From the NCBI GenBank assembly GCA_028564705.1, contig JAPXFQ010000483.1:62001-126000 (forward strand): a DNA stretch of 64,000 bases. The letters run 5' to 3'. The position numbers were made by a program, and so were the translations under genes. The notes under the pieces are model-generated. The model saw nothing but the letters and a program-made list of their open reading frames with translations. It did no database searches and was not told where the DNA came from. Origin of the DNA: Apricaphanius iberus (Eukaryota; Chordata; Actinopteri; Cyprinodontiformes; Aphaniidae). Positions within the stretch are counted from its first letter, which is position 1, and every line of letters starts with the position of its first letter. Below, piece after piece: positions 56,581 through 64,000 of the stretch.

Positions 56581-57905
56581 TTACAACCATGACTAAGTAA
56601 TCTCATCAATAGTGTTTTTTTTTTTTAAACAAGGCCTTGTTCAAATATTAGGACAAAGTAGCAAAAGAAAAGTGATTGGAGAATAGTAACACTTATTGGA
56701 GAATATTTTCAAACTACTGTACGGCAAAAGTTTACCCTTTTTTTTCTTTCTTATCTAAAAAAGAAGAGGAACATCATGACACACAAGTCATATCTCAAAA
56801 TTACCTCCTTTTATCGTTTTTTTCCCCATAGTTTATGGGTACTGAACTCAAATACAAAATAAAATCCACCCACTGCTAAAACATGTAAATCATAAAAAAA
56901 AAAAGCTATGTTCTAAACATTTATATCTTTAAACAAAAAAATCCTTTGTCAGTGTTATTATGAAAATGTTGGTTTACTATGGCAAAAATACGTTTTCAAA
57001 TGCCTAAGTAATGAATAACATGGTAATAAACAACACTAATTTATTTAAAGGAAAGAGTAAATAGGTGCTAGCTACAATTTTAAATACAATTTCTATACCA
57101 GAACGAATCTGTAAGAGAGAGAAAATAGTGGTGGTTTATAGTTGTGCTTCTACGAATGTTTTGAGAAAATGTATAGGACTTCAATGTAAAGCATAAATAA
57201 AAATTACTCAAATCAAAAGCCTCATATAAAAATCAGTAGAAATAAACCAAATTAAGCACCAACTGATGCAGCATTCAAGGGAGCTTAATAATACAGAGAA
57301 ATTCACTCCTTAAATCAGTAAGTAAGAGATTAACATTTCCTTTAATTTTTGCCGATTTAGTATTGGTGGGTACATGGCAAGCAAAGCTGCTGTTAGCAGT
57401 TAGCTCGTATAGCTAGCCCAAATAGGCTACTGGGATAACCTGAACAGTGAACATAAACCATGAAAGCCTCTTACCAGTTATGTTTGCAGATCATATTTAA
57501 TGATCATATTGAAAAAAAAAAATACTTTTGTATTACAAGTATTTAGGAAAAAATACTTTTAATAGCTTAGAGAAATTGAATAAGATGGGCAAGAAATGAA
57601 CAAATGGCCTTGACTACCATTATGTCATTTTCGACCTCTATAAACTGTTAACAATTGTGTTCAAGATAGTGTTCAAGATTTTAAAATATTTTGTAAATCA
57701 TTACTAAAATCATTTATAAATCAGTGGTGCTTCATAATCTTATGTACCGATAACTGTTCTAACAGTAGCTCATTATCTAATACCTTACAAATGATCTGGT
57801 AAAGACATACTAAACAGTTATGAATGTATTTGTAACTGTGATTACAAGTCTTTATAAATGAATGGTACATCATTATCTAATACCTTGTAATGATCTGTTA
57901 ATGGC
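56581..57905. other. Interior of long-TIR element
   Basis: AT-rich, no coding sequence. The right arm of the host element begins at about 57690 and is visible up to the hAT insertion. Confidence 0.5.
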
Positions 57906-59331
57906 ATACTAAGTAGGGTTGTGCCGATGAACGATGTCATTGGTCAGCCATCACGATGGAAAGCCACCATCGTGATTCCACGCCCCCCACCCTGTCAGAC
58001 ACGCAGTAATCCTTTAGTCTCTTCTATAGTTTAATTATAGTTTAACCTTTCCATGGACCGCTCTGTAAACATTGAGAATATAACTAACTAATGAGTGTAG
58101 CACAGTGGAACATATTTTTATATATTTTTTAATTTATTTTCCGTGGTTTGAGTGTGTGTATTTGGTGTGTTTTGTTTGCATTTGTTTCCCTCTGTAAAGC
58201 TCCAAAAAAAAAAAAATGATCTGGATGATTCAAGACAAGCAGCACAGCAACCAGCTGCTTTGTTACAGCTGCGCAAAACTTGTTAAGCTGAACATAAAAA
58301 GAGCCGAGGCAGGACGGCAAAGACTGAACCCAATGGCCGAACACCACGAGCGATTACCGCGCACTAGAACTGAAGATCTTTACCCGAAGCCGTCCGCCTC
58401 TTTAGCGCGACAATTTTTATTAAAGCGCTTCATAATTCCCAATATACCTGTCAAGATGTTAACGGCACACAGCATGTCATAATGGTAAAGACCCACTCCT
58501 CTCAGATAAACTCACAGAAGATGCTGAAGAATAAATGCACTGTTCTAGCGGAAAATGTGGGGTTTTATCGGTTCGCGCTATAATAAGCTTCCAATCCAAA
58601 TATACTCTTAAACTCTCTCTGGTTCAGGTCGGTTCGGGGCCAACTTTTAAGGCCCGATTACAGCTCTAACAAGTCTCCGGCGGCAGACAGTCAGAGCGAG
58701 GCAGATAATTACCGTTTCACCTGTTTTGAGAAACGAGCAAAGATGGCCACAAACGTTGCACTATGCGCACTATGAGTCAAAGCTGCGCGGATACCGGTGC
58801 CTGCCCTTTGTTTTCCAGCTGCTTTTGGCTGAAATGGGGAATGAGAGCTTCAAAGGAGATCAGCTGTTCAACTGTCAGTTGATGTAGTGGTGTATGCCGA
58901 TTGGAAGAATTTATATTAAGACTTTTACCTGGAAGAAGAACAACCTGGTGTGAGTTTATTAAGTATAACATAGTCATCTTTTTTACAAGGTAAAGGAATT
59001 ATGTCCGTTTTTCAGTTTAAAGCTCTGAAAAGGTCCGGCACAATGCCGAAATCCATGCGCACCTAAAAGTGTGAGTATGGATTTCAAATCCATACTTCCA
59101 GCAACTCACAAACTGCTTGTGTAAGTGTAGAAAAGTAACTAAAGCACAGTTTAAGAAATTAAGTTGTTTTTTTTTGCTGTGTTTTAAGTAGTTTTTAGGC
59201 TGGTGTGAAGAGATAAATGGAAAAAAAAAGGTAACCAACCCCCCTCAACGATGTCATCGTCCGTCATGATGTTTTACTGTCAACATCGTTAACTCTCAAT
59301 TTGGTGTACATCGCCCAACCCTAATACTAAG
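57906..59331. mobile_element. Non-autonomous hAT, perfect 8-bp TSD (inner 2)
   Basis: Body 57914-59323 between ATACTAAG repeats (57906-57913 and 59324-59331). Left end TAGGGTTGTGCCGATGAACG; reversed right end TAGGGTTGGGCGATGTACAC. Both subterminal zones are rich in CGATG/CATCG. The 88-codon frame at 58216-58482 and the 66-codon minus frame at 58777-58977 have no hAT motif, so it is non-autonomous. Confidence 0.9.
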
Positions 59332-59345
59332 CACCTATAAATGTT

Positions 59346-61061
59346 TAATACCCAAAACTAGTATCGTTCCATCCCTAGTCAGGAGCCATGATCGCAACCT
59401 ACAGTCTGCAACCTACAGTCAGCACCTAGTTTTATTGAAACATCAGAAAGGAGCAGAGGAGCCCATGCGGTATGATGGGAAATTCCCATTAGTGAAACCC
59501 CAGACGTCTTAGTTAGTGCAAAGATTGTCTTCCCTTATGGGGTGACACAGGGAGGAGTGGATGCTGACATATTGTGGGAAGAAGGTTTGTTGTGTAACAA
59601 GCCGCAAAAGGTTGGACTTATCCCTGCCTGTTATGATCAACTTATATCGGCTGGTCTCACACTGAGAAAATATTTAGAAAGCTACACCAAAGTATATGCA
59701 TGATCTTTACACCAGCAAGCAAAAGCATTATACAGATTCTTTGTTGTCACATCTAAAAACATCATCAAAGCAGATTAGTTTTTGATAAGACAATGGTTTC
59801 AGTGAAAATCAGAAGGAGGTTTGGAACATTTGGCATAAAACCACCTCAAAACAACTTTGTCTAGTCAGACGAGCATTAAATAAGATAAATTCATCTGATA
59901 CATTCACCAGCTGTAAGGAGCACAGAAAAGGAAGACGTTCCAAGCCAGTCCTGGTGTCATCCAGGACATGGATGACAATATTTTTTCTACTGTCATTAGC
60001 AAGTCATGAAAGTCATGACACAATCATACAGCAACAGTCTTCCGTCAGAGGCGTCAACAGATTTGCTGCAAGACTGACTGGTACCGGAGACCCTTCCTGC
60101 CTACAACATTCCCTTTCACAACTCTGAAGACATTTATTCATTTTTCTTCTACTCTATGTGTGTTCTATAAAAATAACAATAAGGACAACTAAGGTAGAGT
60201 TAAAAAATAGATATTAATAAAATTAACATTTAGATAACACCAGTCTGTGTTAAACAGCACATAAATCAAATGTAATCCAGCTTTAGTATTCAAAATTCAC
60301 AATTTACCATTTTCCGAGACGCAAACAGTCAGCGGATAAAACGTTCTGGTTCGTCAAGTTACCAAGAAGGGTTCTGGTTAGGAATGAACATAATGCTCTT
60401 AATGTAAAGGTCTACACAACTACTTCCGATAATGAAAACATCACTTTAATGGAATAATGTGCATTTTAATGCAGCATTAACACAACTAGAAATGTACTGA
60501 AACTATACAGTGAACCAACACGCATAAACCAACACACAACCCATTTATACGCTTTTCACTATGACGGGGGCTAGGTAGCTATTAGTAAGACCGAGCAGAC
60601 AGGCAAAGTAGATGGAATCAAGTAAGGAAGTTCCCCACTGACAACTAATTAATTTAAGTATATCAGCACAAAGCCAACACAATAATAACAGTCACTTTCA
60701 ATTTATGCACACCCTTTAACTGTGCCATGTTGCTGCACAGAACAGTCTCTCACCATTCAGATGCAGTTCGAGTGTCATGGTGTATAAAGAGCAGAACTGA
60801 ATGCAGCACGGGCTGAAGCTAAGAAGCTATGTCATAGGTTTTGTGAAGGTGCCGCACCACTAGAGGCACCAGGAGGTCTGGACGTCCGATTAAAAATATA
60901 AAAATGAAGCTGAGGTCTGTGACTATTACTGGCCACAAGATTAGACATGTAAGTAGTTTTAGCAGACTTAACAGCTTGCTGATAGGAGCAGAGATGTTGC
61001 CGTAGAATCTCGAAACATATTAGTAGACCATAATTTTTTCACCTCCTCTCAGCATGTCTGC
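59346..61061. other. No gene seen
   Basis: No coding sequence recognised. A small direct repeat GCAACCTACAGTC occurs twice at 59395-59425. Confidence 0.4.
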
Positions 61062-61099
61062 CAATGTGCCTTAGCGCACGAGTGCTCTAAGGCACATTG
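61062..61099. repeat. 38-bp near-perfect palindrome
   Basis: CAATGTGCCTTAG and CTAAGGCACATTG are perfect 13-base arms. The centre CGCACGAGTGCT continues the symmetry (GCAC-GA-GTGC) with one mismatched pair. Confidence 0.9.
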
Positions 61100-61204
61100 T
61101 GTGTTTTTGTGTCATCCATTAGGTCAGTCTGAAATAGTATTTAACACTTAAATAAATAATTTGACAAAGGGCAACAAATTGCCAACAATTAAATTGCAAT
61201 CACA

Positions 61205-61345
61205 TTTAAAGGAAAGGTGTTGTTTTTTTTTAACCTGGACCTCATTTCTAGCAAATATTATGTTTATTTACAAACCCAGACAAGTTTGGAGCTACTTGGA
61301 GCCATTCAGCAGGAGTTTATAGACACGCTGAAACATGACGTTACA
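61205..61345. repeat. Single arm of the long-TIR family at 20.4 kb
   Basis: TTTAAAGG, then AACCTGGACCTCATTTCTAG, then CCAGACAAGTT, CTACTTGGAGCCATTCAGCA and GGAGTTTATA, the same block order as 20406-20540 and its reversed right arm. No second arm in the window. Confidence 0.75.
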
Positions 61346-61514
61346 CACCCAAGCCCCCGCCCCCCTAGCGCTACATGATGGTGAAGGAAAACTCTATCAG
61401 CATGGTTAATATGTGCAGCACTGTAGGCTTCAGAAATAGAAGAAAAAAGGAGAGTAATAATATTAAATAGATTTCCAGCTGACGAAATACATTGCTGTCT
61501 ATGGCTCAGTTAGA

Positions 61515-62730
61515 GTGGATGATCCATACATCCAAGGATCCAGTGTGATGAAAGAATTTGCTCTTCTCCCACACTGGAGGTATGTTGATGTTAATATATA
61601 TAATGAATTAAAAGTTAATGCTACTAGAGCAAAGTATAAAAATCTCATAAAGAAAAATACAACTCCGACTGAACAGAAAAATAAATCAATTAAATGTGGT
61701 TTACTAAACATAAGATCTCTCCCTTCAAAAACACTCTTGTTAAATGACTTAACTTGTGATAATAAAATGTATATGTTTTGTCTTGCAGAGACATGGTTGC
61801 AGGAAGAGGACCATGTCAATATAAATGAGTCAACTGCCCCCAGCTACTTAAACTTTAGTGTCCCTCAAAGTACTGGTCGAGGAGGTGGAGTAGCCACCAT
61901 CTTTCATTCAGATTTACTAGTTAATCCCCAAAAAAATAATAGTTACAGTTCCTTTGAGCATTTAATCTTTAGCCTTCCTCATACACATAATAAAGCAGTA
62001 AAGCCACTTTTGTTTGTGGTCTTGTATCGTCCACCAGGGCCTTATTCTCAATTTTTAGATCAGATATCAGATTTTCTCTCTGACTTAGTTTTAAACACTG
62101 ATAAAGTTATTGTAGTTGGAGACTTCAATATTCATGTTGATAGTGAAAGTAGGCTCAATAGGCTTTACTCAAAATGTGTAGGGACCAACCCACTCTTGTC
62201 ACCACACTTTAGATCTTGTGTTGACTTATGGCATTGACTGTGAAGAAATAACAGTCTTTCCACATAACCCTATCCTGTCTGATCATTCTCTGATCACTTT
62301 TAAACTCACTCTAACTGACCATTTCAAACCTGAAAGAAAACTTCATTACCAGAACGTTATCAGACAATACTGTAGCAAGTTTTAAAGAAGCTCTTCCAAC
62401 TTTAGTTACCTCAGTACATAAAAGTACAATACAAAATAGTGATTTAACTCCTGACCCCTCACAACTTGACATTTTAGTTAATAGCGTTAATTCCTCCCTG
62501 CGCCTGGCAATAGACAAAATTACCCCCTTGAAAAGGAAGGTGGCTAGCCATAGAAGATTAGCTCCCTGGTTTAACTTAGAGCTACGTACCCTAAAGCAGA
62601 ATGTTAGAAAACTAGAGAGAAGATGGCGCTCCACGCATTTACAGGATTCTTATTTAGTGTGGAAAAATAGTCTATTGCTATATAAAAAGAGCCTTCGAAA
62701 AGCCAGAACAGCATATTTTTCATCTTAAAT
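61515..62730 (+). pseudogene. L2-like LINE endonuclease and linker, second copy
   Basis: The 240-codon frame at 61515-62237 carries [58 protein letters not shown] and [13 protein letters not shown]. It then shows the same frame loss before GFTQNV-GPTH as the 38.2-kb copy, the same SDH block (LSDHSLITFKL) one frame over, and the same second break before NTVASFKEALP at about 62375. The linker APWFNLELRTLKQNVRKLER follows. Here VVLYRPPG matches the canonical YRPPG motif, while the other copy has LFRLPG. No RT is present. Confidence 0.88.
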
Positions 62731-62787
62731 CGAGGAGAATAAAAACAATCCTAGGTTTCTTTTCAAAACAGTTGCCAAACTCACACA
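61515..62787 (+). mobile_element. L2-like LINE, 5' half only (second copy)
   Basis: Homologous to 38153-39330 from TAATGAATTAAAAGTTAATG (61602). The open frame begins further upstream at 61515, so this copy may keep more of the 5' region. It ends abruptly in ACAGTTGCCAAACTCACA at about 62787, without RT, C-terminus or 3' tail, so it is not a standard 5'-truncated insertion. Confidence 0.85.
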
Positions 62788-63544
62788 GTGACTCACAACG
62801 TGACAACCTGACTCTTGTTGAGGTTTGTTTTCTAAATAAATTTCAATTAGTTTTTTTTTTTTCAAAATTAAGATGTTATTAAATTGTGTAAGTTATTATT
62901 AAAACTATAAAATTAGATTTGGTTAAGGAATAAATAATAATAATCCTTGTGTTAAGCCCATGAGTTTAGCAAACTAATGTATTTAATATATATCATATGA
63001 AATATATACTGCCAAAAGTAAAGCTTTGGAGTAAGAAAATATGTTTTGTTATTATAAACACAGAAAAAAATCACACAACTTTGTTCCTAATGTTCAAAAT
63101 GCATGTGAATGTATTTATTGTCTCTTTGAAATATTTCCCCAGTCCATATTCTGAACTATCATTACAACTATTAGACTTATCTCAAAGCACAAAAAGCAGA
63201 GTCATATGTGACAACCAGCCCCATGTGACTTGTAGACGAAAAGTTAGTTGGCTAACGCATGGTTTTAGCTATGTTACCTCAAATAATGGGTCTCATTTTT
63301 GTAATTTTTTTATTAATTTGTTTTTAAAGATGACTGACAAATATTTAATATCAAAATAACACCAACATGAAAAATTATTCAGAACCCCCAAAAAAACTAA
63401 ATGTATCCTTATCGCTATGTTGCATGTTCATAGATAAATGATGTCAAATGAAAAATAAGCAAAATGTTTGATATCAAAATTAAACCCTAGTGCCAGTGGC
63501 TGTAATAAATGTGACGACCAACCAATGTTTGGACTACCAGCCTT
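62788..63544. other. No gene seen
   Basis: AT-rich. The 120-codon plus frame at 62997-63359 has no domain and is AT-driven. Confidence 0.4.
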
Positions 63545-63545
63545 G

Positions 63546-64000
63546 GGGCCGTATTCACAAAGAATTTTAGGGCTAAAAGTAGGTCCTAACTTGCGAATTT
63601 AGGAGTAGCTCCTAAAAAATGTGGGCGTGTCACTGCTAATTTAGGACTCCTAGTTTCTTAAGATAAAAGTAATTCACAACCACTTTTAGGCCTAAAAGTA
63701 GCTCCTAAGTCTGGGAGTCCTTAAGAGTAGTCAAGAGGACTTCTAACTCCCTAAGACCTATTCACAAAGACTCCCAAAACGATCGTGAAGGTTTTGAACT
63801 TGGTGCGGGATGCAATCACGTCTCCAACTAAACGTATAACAACCCGATCAGTCCAGAAATTAAATGTTTAGCGACACTAAGATATTTAACCACAGGGAAA
63901 ATGCAACTTTGTAACGTGGACGACTTGGGTACCTATATCACAACCATCTATCAGCCAATCAATCCACCAAACTCTAAAAGCGCTCTGTCGACCACACATT
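63546..64000. mobile_element. Harbinger-like TIR element, left end, cut by window end
   Basis: GGGCCGTATTCACAAAGAAT then TTTAGGGCTAAAAGTAG is the terminus of a widespread fish PIF/Harbinger-like family. Subterminal copies of AGTAGCTCCTAA (about 63604 and 63698) and TATTCACAAAGA (63556 and 63758) follow. The right end lies beyond the window, so target duplication and coding content cannot be judged. Confidence 0.7.

Larger units (their letters stand above)
54606..59345. mobile_element. Long-TIR element hosting two hATs
   Basis: Left arm from GGTAACACTTTACAATAATG (54606), through ATTAAACATTTATAAGCATT, TAACAGATCATTTGCAAGGT and ATAATGATATACTTTTCATT. The right arm, read in reverse from 59345 and after removing the inner hAT (57914-59323), gives ATTAAACATTTATAGGTGCT, TAACAGATCATTACAAGGT and ATAATGATGTACCATTCATT in the same order. 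The arms exceed 120 bp. The last bases of the right arm are missing. No transposase recognised; superfamily left open. Total without insertions is about 2.5 kb. Confidence 0.75.

Overview
The window looks like intron-scale, repeat-packed genomic DNA from a ray-finned (probably teleost) fish. The base composition is AT-rich with short open frames. The repeat content is L1, Rex1-like and L2-like LINEs, Tc1/mariner, PIF/Harbinger, hAT and several MITE types, all ageing and nested in each other. No bacterial operon, phage, CRISPR array or rRNA gene was seen.

The only host coding sequence I can support is a 76-nt minus-strand exon at 53001-53076 with good splice sites. Its 25 open codons match, from memory, vertebrate UVRAG. 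The window is therefore best read as part of an intron-rich uvrag locus transcribed on the minus strand, with about 53 kb of intron or downstream DNA on its left and about 11 kb of intron on its right.

Layout, left to right: a frameshifted L1-type LINE cut by the window start (1-2065); a LINE tail (3245-3549); a TTA-flanked TIR element with an 80-bp minisatellite (4835-6035); a Tc1/mariner pseudo-element (7640-8750); a Rex1-like RT pseudogene (8855-9930); a dispersed duplication whose second copy holds a LINE and whose first copy is the empty site (10768-12360); a Harbinger-type element keeping only its Myb-like gene (13168-14606); a 580-bp element with perfect 8-bp TSDs carrying a RecQ-like helicase fragment (15892-16471); an L2-like tail (19780-20346); a long-TIR element (20406-21142); a deleted Tc1 (22833-23368); an hAT remnant hosting a TTA-flanked MITE (23524-25302) next to a minus-strand L2-like LINE (25315-26230); and MITE-like elements at 27.3 and 28.5 kb.

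Then follow an L2/CR1 C-terminal fragment (30235-30610); a 738-bp fold-back element with 6-bp TSDs (32737-33474); a 5.4-kb hAT remnant hosting an L2-like LINE with its RT deleted (35520-40935); a second CTG-flanked Harbinger-type element split by a minus-strand L2-like LINE (44980-49639); an ACT-flanked MITE (51032-51761); a SINE abutting a reversed LINE tail (53236-53960); a long-TIR element containing two hATs, each with a perfect 8-bp TSD (54606-59345); a second copy of the L2-like LINE (61515-62787); and a Harbinger-like terminus running off the window end (63546-64000).

No complete autonomous element is present. Every coding remnant is frameshifted, truncated or missing a catalytic part. 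The most interesting signals are the helicase-bearing short element, two LINE copies sharing the same frame lesions, the fold-back element with paired CCAAT motifs, the datable nesting series, and the empty-site/filled-site pair.
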